Source: Bacteroidales bacterium UBA3143 (lineage in GTDB: Bacteria; Bacteroidota; Bacteroidia; Bacteroidales; Dysgonomonadaceae). From it: a stretch of DNA of 48,790 nucleotides. Position numbers and translations under genes: made by a program. A model generated the notes under the pieces. That model was given only the letters and a program-made list of their open reading frames with translations, made no database searches and was not told where the DNA came from. The DNA is taken from NCBI GenBank assembly GCA_002364735.1, contig DEZB01000044.1:1-48790 (forward strand), written 5' to 3'. Positions 8,688-18,292 of this stretch are shown here, one piece after another; the stretch's first letter is position 1, and each line of letters begins with the position of its first letter.

Positions 8688-10253
8688 TTATTCTTTGAAA
8701 TATCCTTCTCTCGGCAATAGATGATCAAGATTGGCTACACCATATACTACTACCGCTGTAACGATAGATGTATGATTCATATAATCAGGAGGACATTTAT
8801 CATAAGTATCACGGGTTGTATGCCATATTTCGCGATAACTGAAGTTGTAACCCTTAACATCTTCAGTTCGTAAATCTATTACAGGAACGCCAGCCATCAG
8901 GAATGGTGCTGTGTCGGTTCCTCCTGCAACAACAGGTTTAGTTCGTGGCGACAAGCTATTAACTGAAAAAGGAAACTCTGGATTAATATCAGAAATGGGG
9001 GCGCATATCTTTTCCAAATCGGACATCATTGCAGGAGGTACGGCCAATGATGTAGGCACTGTAGGGCCTCCATCGCGGTTAAACATTGCTGATATATTTT
9101 TAAGCTTATCTTGATTATCTTCCACCCAAGCCGATGAACCCAACAAACCAAACTCTTCTCCTGCCCACAAAGCTACTAATATAGAGCGTTTAGGCTTACC
9201 TCCAGCTTTCATAATGAGCCGTGCAGCCTCCATTGCAGGAGCAACACCCGATCCATTGTCGCTTGCACCAGTTGAAACATCATAAGAGTCTATATGTCCA
9301 CCCATTACAACATACTCATCGGGAAACTCACTTCCTTTAATGACTCCTATAACAGTGTGATATGGAATAGGACCCATTCTAAAATGATTGCGAATCTCAA
9401 ATTCCAATTGAAAGTATTGACGCTCTTTAGCCATTTGCTCAATTTGAGCAAATTGGTGTTCGTTTAATTTAATATCAGGTACTTTAGGGAGATTATCCCA
9501 GCTCAAGTCATAAAAATTCTTTCTATCATAAAGTGCTGTAATTGGAAGTGAACTCGACTGAATGATTCCTAAAATGCCTGCCTCAACCATTTGTTTATAA
9601 AACAAAGCAGGTTCATCTTTTTTCTCTATAATAGCTTTTTGCCTCTCTTTATTTTTGGGATCAGCATTATATGTATTTACCTCCTTATTTCTATGGGCTA
9701 ATTGAGCATTGTGAAAAATGATAGAGTCTCTTAATACATCTGCCTTTGGCGAAAAATCGATTGGAAACCCAGTGCTTTTACCTGATACCAAAACCCATGC
9801 ACCTTTGAGCTTGCTCTTCATTTGGTCGAATTCTCTTTGTGTTTTGGGTTCTAACAAAACATGTCCTCGTTGTACACCTTTTGTTCCAACAGTGTATGAA
9901 GGTGTAGCAAAATCAAGTGAAGTAACACCAGCTTCACCACTTAGCAATCGACCAAACCATGGACCGCGATTGAAGCCAATGGGCAACACATCTATGTGAT
10001 GCAACACAACATCCATTCCCCACTCTTCAAATTCTTTTTTCGCCCATTTCACAGCAGTTTCATAGTTATCAGACCCAATGGGACGACCTCCAATACGATT
10101 GACAAGCACATCTAAATGGTGCATGGTTTGATTGTCTGACTTACCTATCTCAATAATTCTTTGCACCACAGGGTCTTGCTGACCAAATGCAGGAAGAGAA
10201 GCAGCAATTAAAAGACCTAACAGAAAAAGTATAGAAGTAAATATATGTCGCAT
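8688..10253 (-). CDS. Secreted M28-family zinc metallopeptidase
   Basis: Predicted exported aminopeptidase or carboxypeptidase of family M28 with two catalytic zinc ions. Residues 1-25 form a signal peptide (hydrophobic run, then PAFGQQ). A protease-associated-like insert occupies roughly 120-300. The catalytic domain shows the M28 ligands in order: GGHIDS (His320, Asp322), GASDNGSG (Asp332), WAGEEFG (Glu366-Glu367), RDGG (Asp394) and a late IWHTTRDTYD histidine. The length, 521 residues, fits the Q-type glutamate carboxypeptidase-like group. The gene stands alone, with a TAnnTTTG box 28 bases upstream. Substrate specificity cannot be read from the sequence. It probably trims peptides in the periplasm or at the surface. 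Confidence 0.92.
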   Translation of the reverse strand: MRHIFTSILFLLGLLIAASLPAFGQQDPVVQRIIEIGKSDNQTMHHLDVLVNRIGGRPIGSDNYETAVKWAKKEFEEWGMDVVLHHIDVLPIGFNRGPWFGRLLSGEAGVTSLDFATPSYTVGTKGVQRGHVLLEPKTQREFDQMKSKLKGAWVLVSGKSTGFPIDFSPKADVLRDSIIFHNAQLAHRNKEVNTYNADPKNKERQKAIIEKKDEPALFYKQMVEAGILGIIQSSSLPITALYDRKNFYDLSWDNLPKVPDIKLNEHQFAQIEQMAKERQYFQLEFEIRNHFRMGPIPYHTVIGVIKGSEFPDEYVVMGGHIDSYDVSTGASDNGSGVAPAMEAARLIMKAGGKPKRSILVALWAGEEFGLLGSSAWVEDNQDKLKNISAMFNRDGGPTVPTSLAVPPAMMSDLEKICAPISDINPEFPFSVNSLSPRTKPVVAGGTDTAPFLMAGVPVIDLRTEDVKGYNFSYREIWHTTRDTYDKCPPDYMNHTSIVTAVVVYGVANLDHLLPREGYFKE

Positions 10254-10281
10254 GATCTTTACAAGTTAAGTTTTACGTACA

Positions 10282-10289
10282 CAAACTTA
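10282..10289 (-). promoter_or_regulatory. Candidate -7 box (TAAGTTTG) for the M28 peptidase gene
   Basis: Exact TAnnTTTG match on the minus strand, 28 bases before the ATG at 10253. Confidence 0.45.
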
Positions 10290-10439
10290 TGTTTTTTAAA
10301 TGAAAGAACCTATTTTATATATCATAAAATAAGAATGATGCTATTAATTGCGAATACTGTTTACTAAAGTAAAATATCGGTGTTACTTTTCAGGATTATT
10401 AATCTAATAACGAAATATTTGATTATTAGATCAAACATA

Positions 10440-10489
10440 TAAATTTGCTAACGCAACCACTGTTACAGTAACGGCTGTTACGTTAGCAA
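10440..10489 (+). repeat. Inverted repeat TTGCTAACG/CGTTAGCAA beside a TAAATTTG box
   Basis: The arms at 10445-10453 and 10481-10489 are perfect 9-bp complements. Between them lie two TGTTAC words and a smaller GTAAC/GTTAC hairpin (10468-10481). The left arm overlaps a plus-strand TAAATTTG box at 10440-10447, so this could be an operator over a promoter or the 5' hairpin of a short RNA. No gene is clearly served by it. Confidence 0.5.
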
Positions 10490-10683
10490 CCTTTCAGCAC
10501 CTTTAGTCAGGAAGTCTGAGTAAACGAATAAAAATATTTCTTTCTTACGTGAAGATGAAAATAAATATATTTGCAGGAGGGTGTTTTGGTTTAATACGGT
10601 TGGCTATTTATTTCTTTGGGCTTCTTTTTTTAGTGGTTCAGACGATTTACGTATTACATATAAACCACGCAAACCATATAATC

Positions 10684-10717
10684 AAAAAAAGAGCTACTCT
10701 TTTTTAATGAGCAACTC
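10684..10717 (-). terminator. Terminator downstream of gpmI
   Basis: On the minus strand GAGTTGCTC pairs with GAGTAGCTC (nine pairs, two of them G-U) across an A-rich loop and is followed by seven T. It lies about 70 bases past the gpmI stop. Confidence 0.7.
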
Positions 10718-10787
10718 CTTTTTTATCTGTCTAATAGGAATCTTGAATAATATCAAAAGTAGGATTCAAAACTATACCTCTATTAGT

Positions 10788-12320
10788 TTACTTTTTTATT
10801 ATAAGACTCTTTCCAGTCATTTCTGTTGGCTGTTCCACCTTCATTAGTTCTAATAAAGTAGGTGCAAGGTCTGAAAGTTTACCTTCTTGAAGCCCTATTT
10901 TATTTTCTCCTACATATATAAGTGGAACTTTATTAGTTGTGTGAGCTGTAAATGGGTTGCCATCATCATCTAAAAGCTGTTCTGCGTTTCCGTGATCTGC
11001 TGTTATCAGCGTATGTCCGCCTTTTGTCTTTAATACTTCCAGTATCTCTCCAAGATATGTGTCAACAGTTTCAACACCCTTAATTACTGCGGGAATTACT
11101 CCAGTATGACCGACCATGTCTGGATTGGCAAAGTTTGCAACTATTAAATCATACTTATCCATTTTTATTCTCTCTATCAAGGCATCTTTTATACCCTCAG
11201 CACTCATTTCAGGCTGAAGATCATAAGTTGCAACTTTTGGAGAAGGGATTAAGACTCTGTCTTCGTTCATATATGGTTCTTCAATTCCTCCATTAAAGAA
11301 AAATGTAACGTGTGGATATTTTTCAGTTTCGGCTATCTTAAGTTGATTCAAATTCTTTGAGCTTACATGTTGAGAAAGTGTATTAACTGGTGCAGTTTTT
11401 GTGTAAGCAACCAATACATTTTCTATCGATTTGTCATACTCTGTCATCGTTACGAAGAGCGTATCTACTTTCTTGCCTCTATCAAAGCCATCAAACTCAT
11501 CATCTACGATGGCACGAGTTAATTGTCTTGCACGGTCGGGTCTATAGTTAAAGAATATAACACTATCTCCGTCCTCTATTTTAGCAATAGGTTTTTCATC
11601 TTGTTTAATAAAAGCTGGCATTAAAAACTCATCTTGAACTCCCTCTTTATATGAATTCTCAACAGCTTCTACTGCACTGCTTGCTGCTACTCCTATACCG
11701 TGAACGAGTGCATCATACCCAAGCTTTGTTCGCTCCCATCTTGTGTCTCTATCCATTGTGTAGTATCTTCCAGTAACAGTTGCTATCTTCCCTACTCCAA
11801 TTTCCTTCAGTTTAACCTCTAACTTTTCTATGTCTTCCTTGCCAATTGCTGGTGGTACATCTCTTCCGTCTAATATTGCATGAACATAAACTTCTTTCTG
11901 GCCCTGTCTTTTCATTAGTTCTAATAGACCATATAAATGTTCTACATGACTATGAACTCCACCATTAGAAACTAAACCCACAAGATGAACTTTTCCGTTG
12001 TTCTTTTTTGCATTTTCTATAGCAGATAAAAATTCTTCTTTTTCGAAGAAGCTTTCATCTTCTATAGCTTTAGAAATACGCGGAAGTTCTTGATAAATCA
12101 CTCTCCCTGCTCCAATATTAATATGACCTACTTCTGAGTTACCCATCTGTCCTGCTGGAAGACCTACTTCTTCTCCACTTGCGTCTAATGTGGTGCTTGG
12201 GTTCTCTTGCATAAGTTTATCGAAAACTGGTGTGTTTCCACGTGTAACTGCATTTCCTGGGTAATCTTTACCGATTCCCCAACCATCTAATATAATTAAA
12301 GATACTGGCTTTTTACTCAT
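10788..12320 (-). CDS. gpmI: 2,3-bisphosphoglycerate-independent phosphoglycerate mutase
   Basis: Interconverts 3- and 2-phosphoglycerate in glycolysis and gluconeogenesis using two manganese ions and a phosphoserine intermediate. The 510-residue length is normal. The alkaline-phosphatase-like core shows LDGWG (Asp12) and MGNSEVGHINIG with the catalytic Ser62. The phosphotransferase insert follows, with HSHVEH and DGRD, and further metal-binding motifs appear as ANFANPDMVGHTG and TADHGNAEQL. The gene stands alone on the minus strand with a candidate promoter 97 bases upstream and a terminator downstream. Together with ppdK it covers adjoining steps of lower glycolysis, though the two are 8 kb apart. 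Confidence 0.97.
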   Translation of the reverse strand: MSKKPVSLIILDGWGIGKDYPGNAVTRGNTPVFDKLMQENPSTTLDASGEEVGLPAGQMGNSEVGHINIGAGRVIYQELPRISKAIEDESFFEKEEFLSAIENAKKNNGKVHLVGLVSNGGVHSHVEHLYGLLELMKRQGQKEVYVHAILDGRDVPPAIGKEDIEKLEVKLKEIGVGKIATVTGRYYTMDRDTRWERTKLGYDALVHGIGVAASSAVEAVENSYKEGVQDEFLMPAFIKQDEKPIAKIEDGDSVIFFNYRPDRARQLTRAIVDDEFDGFDRGKKVDTLFVTMTEYDKSIENVLVAYTKTAPVNTLSQHVSSKNLNQLKIAETEKYPHVTFFFNGGIEEPYMNEDRVLIPSPKVATYDLQPEMSAEGIKDALIERIKMDKYDLIVANFANPDMVGHTGVIPAVIKGVETVDTYLGEILEVLKTKGGHTLITADHGNAEQLLDDDGNPFTAHTTNKVPLIYVGENKIGLQEGKLSDLAPTLLELMKVEQPTEMTGKSLIIKK

Positions 12321-12417
12321 AATTATTTCTTGTAATAAATTCTATGTTTTAATAATATTTTCTACTTCAATGTTAGTTCTATGAACTAAAAATCTGTTGA
12401 TCTCCTCTTTTATAAAA

Positions 12418-12425
12418 CAAAGTTA
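12418..12425 (-). promoter_or_regulatory. Candidate -7 box (TAACTTTG) for gpmI
   Basis: Exact TAnnTTTG match on the minus strand, 97 bases before the gpmI ATG. Confidence 0.4.
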
Positions 12426-12493
12426 ATTGTTTTTTGAATTAAAGCTTGTTTTGAGAAAAGAATATCCACGCTTTTCTTGTAAAACTATCTCTG

Positions 12494-15289
12494 TTAAGAT
12501 ACTTTCAATTTCTCTTTCAAATACTGCGCCGTATAGGACTCATCACACTTCAATAGTTCTTCGGGAGTTCCACTGCACAATAGATATCCGCCTTTATCAC
12601 CACCCTCGGGACCTAAGTCCACCAAATAGTCTGCACATTTTATAACTTCCATGTTGTGCTCAATAATCACGATGGTATGCCCCCTATCCAGCAGCGCATA
12701 AAAGGCATTTAATAATGTCTTGATATCATGAAAGTGGAGCCCTGTTGTGGGTTCATCAAAAATAAACATTGTCGAGTCGCTTTTCTCTTCTCCCAAAAAG
12801 AAAGCAAGCTTCACACGTTGACTTTCACCTCCCGATAACGTTGAGGATGATTGTCCCAGTTTCACATATCCAAGTCCTACATCCTGTAGCGGCTTCATCC
12901 GCTTAACAATTTTCTTTTCGGTGGCACCCTTCTTTGATCCAAAGAACTCCATGGCTTGATCAATGGTCATGTCAAGCACATCATATATATTCTTTCCTTG
13001 GTATTCCACTTCCAACACATCTTGCGTAAAGCGTTTCCCATGACAAGACTCACAGGTCAGTTTGAGATCGGCCATAAATTGCATTTCCACAACAATTTCT
13101 CCATCACCTTTACACTCTTCGCATCTTCCTCCTTCAACATTAAATGAGAAAAAGGCAGGTGTAAAATTCATTTGTTTAGACAAAGGCAGTGACGAAAACA
13201 GCTTGCGAATTTCATCATATGCCTTGATATAGGTAACAGGATTGGAACGCGATGAACGACCAATCGGATTTTGATCTACCAGCTCAACCCTATTTATCAA
13301 ATTGAGGTCGCCTACAATATCGTTGTATTCAATTTTTTCTGAAGAAATCCCATTAATCTTTTGTTGCAAAGCGTGATAAAACACCTTGTTGATTAACGAG
13401 GACTTGCCTGAACCACTCACACCCGTAATAACTGTCATCACGTTCAGTGGTATCTTCACATCCACATTCTTCAAGTTGTTATGTCGCGCACCTTTTATCT
13501 CAATATAGTTATTCCATTTCCTTCGTTTTTCAGGAACTTCAATCTTTTCCTCACCAATCAAATATTTAACAGTGTAGCTATCAGACGATGAAACAAGTTT
13601 ATCCACATCTCCTTGGTAAATAATCTCTCCTCCCAATCGTCCAGCCAATGGCCCAATGTCAATAATGTAATCCGCCGCACGAATAATTTCCTCATCATGC
13701 TCAACTACAACTACAGTATTACCAATGTCCTTTAAATCTCTCAAAACATTGATAAGCAACTGCGTGTCACGTGAATGAAGACCAATACTGGGTTCATCCA
13801 ATATATAGAGCGAACCAACCAAACTACTCCCCAGCGATGAGGCAATATTAATGCGTTGACTCTCCCCACCAGATAGTGTGTTTGATAAACGATTAAGCGT
13901 CAGATATGACAAACCAACATCCATTAAAAACTGCACCCGATTTTGTATTTCTAATAACAAACGCTTTGCTATAGCAGTATCGGTTTCGTCAAGTTCAAGT
14001 GCATCAAAAAATTCTTTTAGTTTATAAATAGGCATCAACACCATGTCGGCAATAGATTTACCTCCTACTTTCACAAACAAAGCTTCAGGCTTTAGACGCG
14101 CACCTTTACAAACAGGACAAATTGTTTTGCCCCGATAGCGTGACAACATCACCCTATATTGAATCTTATAAAGATTCTCCTCGAGCATTTGAAAAAACCT
14201 ATTAATGCCATATACTTCATCATTGCCATTCCATAACAAATCTTTCTCGGCTTCCGACAAGTCATAGTATGCACGATGGATTGGAAAATCAAACTTCCAG
14301 ACTCTGTCAATAAACTCTTTACGCCACTCACCCATCTTTTCGCCTTTCCAGCAGGCAACTGCTCCTTCATATACCGATAAGCTCTTGTCTGGAATAACTA
14401 AATTCTCATCAATGCCCATCACTTTGCCAAAACCTTCACATTTAGGACAAGCACCAACAGGGCTATTGAAGCTAAACATCAAATCTGTTGGTTCTTCAAA
14501 GATAATTCCGTCAGCTTCAAATCTATTAGAGAATAACACTTTTTCTGTCCCTTTTTCTGTCCAATACTTCACAATACAGTCGCCATATCCTTCTAAAAAG
14601 GCTGTTTCCACCGAATCGGAAAATCTGCTGATAGTGCCTTTATCTGCACCAGATGAAAGTCTATCTATCACTAACAAAACTTCGTCTTTTTCAGGCAAAG
14701 TATCACGTGTCAAGAAATCATCTATTCTATAAAAATCATCTTCAAACTCAATGCGCGTATAACCTTCCTTCTGTAACACTTCTAACTGCTCGCGCAAATC
14801 GCGCTCACTGCGCAATTGAATATAAGTGAGCACTGCAAGACGTGTACCTTCAGGATGACTTTTCATGCTAGCAACAACATCGCCAACTGAATGCTTCTTT
14901 ATCTCTTTGCCCGAAACAGGTGAAATAGTTTTACCAATACGTGCAAACAATAAACGAAGATAATCGTAAATCTCGGTTGATGTACCCACGGTTGAACGAG
15001 GGTTGCGGGTGTTCACCTTTTGCTCAATAGCAATGGCAGGTGGAATACCTTTTATGTAGTCGCACTCTGGCTTGTGCATTCTTCCAAGAAACTGACGTGC
15101 ATATACCGACAAGCTTTCAACATATCTTCTTTGACCTTCTGCATAAAGCGTGTCAAAAGCAAGAGAAGACTTACCCGACCCGGACAGACCAGTGATGACT
15201 GTGAATGTATTTCTCGGTATTTGTACATCAACATTCTTGAGGTTGTTTACTCGTGCACCTTTTATATCTATTATTTTGGGATTGCTCAT
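12494..15289 (-). CDS. uvrA: Excinuclease ABC subunit A
   Basis: DNA damage-recognition ATPase of nucleotide excision repair; it loads UvrB on damaged DNA. At 931 residues it matches the usual size (E. coli about 940). It has two ABC ATPase halves: Walker A GLSGSGKSS at 34-42 and GVSGSGKSS near 620, and two LSGGESQR signatures. Cysteine pairs for zinc modules are visible (CPKCEGFG, CPVCKGARL, and the C-terminal CEECKGDG ... CESCHGKRF). It is a single gene, with a TAAATTTG box about 116 bases upstream of the ATG. No damage-response operator could be identified by eye. Confidence 0.98.
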   Translation of the reverse strand: MSNPKIIDIKGARVNNLKNVDVQIPRNTFTVITGLSGSGKSSLAFDTLYAEGQRRYVESLSVYARQFLGRMHKPECDYIKGIPPAIAIEQKVNTRNPRSTVGTSTEIYDYLRLLFARIGKTISPVSGKEIKKHSVGDVVASMKSHPEGTRLAVLTYIQLRSERDLREQLEVLQKEGYTRIEFEDDFYRIDDFLTRDTLPEKDEVLLVIDRLSSGADKGTISRFSDSVETAFLEGYGDCIVKYWTEKGTEKVLFSNRFEADGIIFEEPTDLMFSFNSPVGACPKCEGFGKVMGIDENLVIPDKSLSVYEGAVACWKGEKMGEWRKEFIDRVWKFDFPIHRAYYDLSEAEKDLLWNGNDEVYGINRFFQMLEENLYKIQYRVMLSRYRGKTICPVCKGARLKPEALFVKVGGKSIADMVLMPIYKLKEFFDALELDETDTAIAKRLLLEIQNRVQFLMDVGLSYLTLNRLSNTLSGGESQRINIASSLGSSLVGSLYILDEPSIGLHSRDTQLLINVLRDLKDIGNTVVVVEHDEEIIRAADYIIDIGPLAGRLGGEIIYQGDVDKLVSSSDSYTVKYLIGEEKIEVPEKRRKWNNYIEIKGARHNNLKNVDVKIPLNVMTVITGVSGSGKSSLINKVFYHALQQKINGISSEKIEYNDIVGDLNLINRVELVDQNPIGRSSRSNPVTYIKAYDEIRKLFSSLPLSKQMNFTPAFFSFNVEGGRCEECKGDGEIVVEMQFMADLKLTCESCHGKRFTQDVLEVEYQGKNIYDVLDMTIDQAMEFFGSKKGATEKKIVKRMKPLQDVGLGYVKLGQSSSTLSGGESQRVKLAFFLGEEKSDSTMFIFDEPTTGLHFHDIKTLLNAFYALLDRGHTIVIIEHNMEVIKCADYLVDLGPEGGDKGGYLLCSGTPEELLKCDESYTAQYLKEKLKVS

Positions 15290-15405
15290 ATAGGTTCTGT
15301 CTGATTTTTTTAAAAGAGTCGATGCTCTTTCATATCAAATACTTTAATTTTGGATTCCTTGTTAGTCTCAAAAAATCAATCTACAAACTTACATAAAAAA
15401 CTTGA

Positions 15406-15413
15406 CAAATTTA
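15406..15413 (-). promoter_or_regulatory. Candidate -7 box (TAAATTTG) for uvrA
   Basis: Exact TAnnTTTG match on the minus strand, 116 bases before the uvrA ATG. Confidence 0.4.
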
Positions 15414-15612
15414 AATGCACAATCTCACTAACAGCGTGAATAGTCAGAGATTTACACTGCATTCTAATTGATTCAGATATTGCAACAAAAATTAGTTGTT
15501 GAGCTATCAATGATACTTTGTGAAAGAACTGTAGTTGAATTGCAAATTATTTAGAATCAGTATGTATTAAGCTATTTCTAAGCCTCAACAAATTATTTCA
15601 TGAGAATAATTG

Positions 15613-15620
15613 TATATTTG
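15613..15620 (+). promoter_or_regulatory. Candidate -7 box (TATATTTG) for the metal ATPase
   Basis: Exact TAnnTTTG match, 56 bases before the ATG at 15677. Confidence 0.5.
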
Positions 15621-15676
15621 TCAGAAACAAAATATCTTATCGACTTCTATTTTAATAAGCTTATATAACAATAGAT

Positions 15677-18157
15677 ATGAAGAAATTACAGATTGACATA
15701 CCGCAAATTTTACCTGGTGTTCCAGATGATAAAGACCAATGTGTACAAGAGTTCATAAATGTGCTTCGTGAAGAAAAAGGTGTCGAAGATGTACATGTTT
15801 CTGATACAAGAGAAAATGGCGTACCTCAACTATGTTTTCATTACGACTCTTCGCAAATATCAATGAGTCGTATTCGTTCATTGGCAAAACAAGTAGGCTC
15901 GTCCATTACAGAGAAGGTTGGTCACAAGCTTATTGAGGTAAAGGGAATTAGACATACACGCCAGGCACGAACCATTGAACTTGCACTCCGAAATATTCCA
16001 GGAATGATTGAAGCAGCTGTATCTGCAACAGGCATGGTAAGAGTTGAGTATGACAAAGCTATCACTGATGACACTAAAATTATAGCGCTTTTAAAAAAAG
16101 AAGGGCTGTGGATTCCTGATAAGGCAGTAAGTCCTGAAAGATATTTGCGACAGATTGAGAAAGAAACACAAATAGATATAACCACCACAGAGAAAAAACA
16201 AGAACATGAGCACACACACGGAGGTATATTTGGTCAAAACACTGAACTAATCTTCTCAATCATTTCAGGTATAATTCTTGCAATTGCATTCACACTTTCT
16301 TTCATACATGAAATTCCCCAATGGATAGTTCTATCTCTCTATGGTGGATCATATTTGTTTGGTGGATACTTCACTACCAAAGAAGCTATAGAAAGCATTT
16401 CAAAAGGAGGTTTTCAAGTTGACTTCCTGATGTTGGTTGCAGCAATAGGTGCAGCCATATTAGGCAAATGGGCTGAAGGTGCATTGTTGCTTTTCCTCTT
16501 TAGCTTAGGGCATGCATTGGAGCATTACGCCATGAACAAAGCACGCAAATCAATTGAAGCATTGGCTGAACTTGCTCCCAAAACAGCACTAAGAAAAGCA
16601 AACGGAAGAACTGAAGAGATTGACATTGAGCAAGTGACCATTGGAGATATAATTGTGGTGCGTCCCAACAGTAAGGTCCCTGTTGATGCTGTAGTTACTT
16701 ATGGACATAGCAGTGTAGATCAAGCATCCATAACTGGTGAAAGCATACCAGTGGACAAGCAAGCCGTTGACAATTTGGAAATTGATTATTCAAAAGAAAA
16801 TAATATCCCAACTGAGAACAGGGTGTATGCAGGCACAATCAATGGCAATGGCTCACTTGAAGTGAAAGTGATAAAGGAAACCAAAGATTCTACTCTTTCG
16901 CGACTCATAAAACTTGTGAATGAGGCCCAGACACACAAATCACCTACACAACGCTTCACAGATAAGTTTGAGAGATACTTTGTACCATCCGTTCTGGGTT
17001 TGATAGTTTTACTATTGGGGGCGTTTCTAATAATCGATGAAACTTTTGGTGATAGCTTCTATCGCGCAATGACGGTATTGGTTGCAGCCAGCCCTTGTGC
17101 ATTAGCAATATCAACTCCGAGTGCAATACTTAGCGGTGTGGCCCGAGCTGCAAAAGGAGGAGTACTTATAAAAGGAGGAAGACCACTTGAAGATTTGGGT
17201 ATTTTGAGTGCTTTGGCTTTCGATAAAACGGGAACACTTACCGAAGGAAAACCAAAACTGACCCACGTAATAGCATTGGAAAGTAGAGACGAAAAGGAAA
17301 TACTGAAGATTGCTGTCGCAGTTGAAAGCTTGAGCGATCACCCATTGGCAAAAGCCATAGTGAGAGATGGAAAAGTCCGATTGGGGGAAGAGTTCGTAAC
17401 GGAAGCTGATAATTTAGAGGCTATATTAGGTAAAGGCGTGAAGGCAACTTTAAAGAAAGACCAGATATTCATAGGGAATTTAGAACTATATGAAAGTTTA
17501 GATGACAACAAACCCTCACTTTCTATCCGTGAACAAGTGCAAAAATTGGAAGAGCAAGGAAACACAACAATGGTAGTTCGGCAAAACAACACATATGTTG
17601 GCATCCTTGCGTTAATGGACATTCCACGACCCGAAGCCAAAGAGACTCTGGAGAAACTAAAAAAGATAGGTATCAAACGAATGATAATGCTAACGGGTGA
17701 CAACCAAAAAGTAGCTGATGCAGTGGCTAAAGAAATTGGAATAACCGATGCATGGGGCGGACTATTGCCAGAAGAAAAGGTGGATGCCATTAAAAAACTA
17801 AAAGAGAACGAATCAAAAGTTGCAATGGTAGGCGATGGCGTGAACGATGCACCGGCAATGGCACACAGCACTGTGGGCATTGCTATGGGTGCTGCCAGCT
17901 CGGACGTGGCATTGGAGACAGCCGACATTGCGCTGATGGGCAATAAATTAAACATTCTTCCTTTTGCCATTGGGCTGAGTCGCAAAACACGTCTTATCAT
18001 TAAACAAAACATCTGGATTAGCTTGGGGGTAGTTGCATTGCTCATTCCCGCCACCATTATGGGATGGGCTAATATGGGAATTGCTGTAGTCATTCATGAG
18101 GGATCTACGTTGGTTGTGGTATTTAATGCGTTGAGATTGTTAAGATTTAAGAAGTAA
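15677..18157 (+). CDS. P1B-type heavy-metal ATPase, P1B-4-like (SPC motif)
   Basis: Inner-membrane cation-exporting ATPase of 826 residues. Signatures: TGES (353-356), the phosphorylated DKTGT (Asp516), TGDNQKVADAVA and GDGVNDAPA. The ion-binding helix carries SPC (472-474) rather than CPC, and the last helix carries HEGST (807-811). Both features are typical of the P1B-4 (CoaT/CtpD) subgroup, whose members export cobalt, iron or zinc. Ahead of the membrane part are two HMA-like folds (about 1-80 and 85-145). Neither has the CxxC metal site: the second reads GIRHTRQARTIE where GMxCxxC would be expected. A histidine patch (EHEHTHGG, 177-183) precedes the first helix. It is monocistronic with its own promoter. 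The exact metal is inferred from the subgroup only. Confidence 0.93.
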   Translation: MKKLQIDIPQILPGVPDDKDQCVQEFINVLREEKGVEDVHVSDTRENGVPQLCFHYDSSQISMSRIRSLAKQVGSSITEKVGHKLIEVKGIRHTRQARTIELALRNIPGMIEAAVSATGMVRVEYDKAITDDTKIIALLKKEGLWIPDKAVSPERYLRQIEKETQIDITTTEKKQEHEHTHGGIFGQNTELIFSIISGIILAIAFTLSFIHEIPQWIVLSLYGGSYLFGGYFTTKEAIESISKGGFQVDFLMLVAAIGAAILGKWAEGALLLFLFSLGHALEHYAMNKARKSIEALAELAPKTALRKANGRTEEIDIEQVTIGDIIVVRPNSKVPVDAVVTYGHSSVDQASITGESIPVDKQAVDNLEIDYSKENNIPTENRVYAGTINGNGSLEVKVIKETKDSTLSRLIKLVNEAQTHKSPTQRFTDKFERYFVPSVLGLIVLLLGAFLIIDETFGDSFYRAMTVLVAASPCALAISTPSAILSGVARAAKGGVLIKGGRPLEDLGILSALAFDKTGTLTEGKPKLTHVIALESRDEKEILKIAVAVESLSDHPLAKAIVRDGKVRLGEEFVTEADNLEAILGKGVKATLKKDQIFIGNLELYESLDDNKPSLSIREQVQKLEEQGNTTMVVRQNNTYVGILALMDIPRPEAKETLEKLKKIGIKRMIMLTGDNQKVADAVAKEIGITDAWGGLLPEEKVDAIKKLKENESKVAMVGDGVNDAPAMAHSTVGIAMGAASSDVALETADIALMGNKLNILPFAIGLSRKTRLIIKQNIWISLGVVALLIPATIMGWANMGIAVVIHEGSTLVVVFNALRLLRFKK

Positions 18158-18223
18158 AAATGTCATAGATAATATTTATAAGAGAAATAGCATAGAATAA
18201 GTTATTACTTATCTTAAAATAAT

Positions 18224-18231
18224 TATCTTTG
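18224..18231 (+). promoter_or_regulatory. Candidate -7 box (TATCTTTG) for the FadL-family porin gene
   Basis: Exact TAnnTTTG match, 61 bases before the ATG at 18293. Confidence 0.5.
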
Positions 18232-18292
18232 CACATATTTTCAACAAGTGTGCAATAATGAATGCATTGAATACTAATTAATAAAACAACTA

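Larger units (their letters stand above)
10254..10787. other. Gene-free spacer between gpmI and the M28 peptidase gene
   Basis: 534 bases with no convincing gene. It holds the peptidase promoter (10282-10289), a 9-bp inverted repeat at 10445-10489 next to a plus-strand TAAATTTG box, a second plus-strand TATATTTG box at 10566-10573, and the gpmI terminator at 10684-10717. An open frame from 10581 runs into the end of gpmI and has no coding character. A short plus-strand transcript from the inverted-repeat area is possible but unproven. Confidence 0.6.
15290..15676. other. Divergent intergenic region, uvrA / metal ATPase
   Basis: 387 bases between two divergent genes. It holds a minus-strand TAAATTTG box for uvrA (15406-15413) and a plus-strand TATATTTG box for the ATPase (15613-15620). 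I see no open frame, repeat or convincing metal-regulator palindrome. Confidence 0.6.

Noticed and set aside
10581..10847. 88-residue plus-strand frame near a TATATTTG box
   Set aside because: It runs through the gpmI terminator and into the gpmI coding end, and its composition is Phe/Ser/Tyr-rich as expected for non-coding AT-rich DNA.
12454..12477. Terminator of uvrA (AGAAAAG/CTTTTCT hairpin)
   Set aside because: The stem is only 7 AT-rich pairs and no T-run follows on the minus strand.
17338..18093. 251-residue minus-strand open frame opposite the metal ATPase gene
   Set aside because: It is a shadow of a well-conserved ATPase gene on the plus strand; the composition is Ser/Phe/Pro-rich without any recognisable domain.
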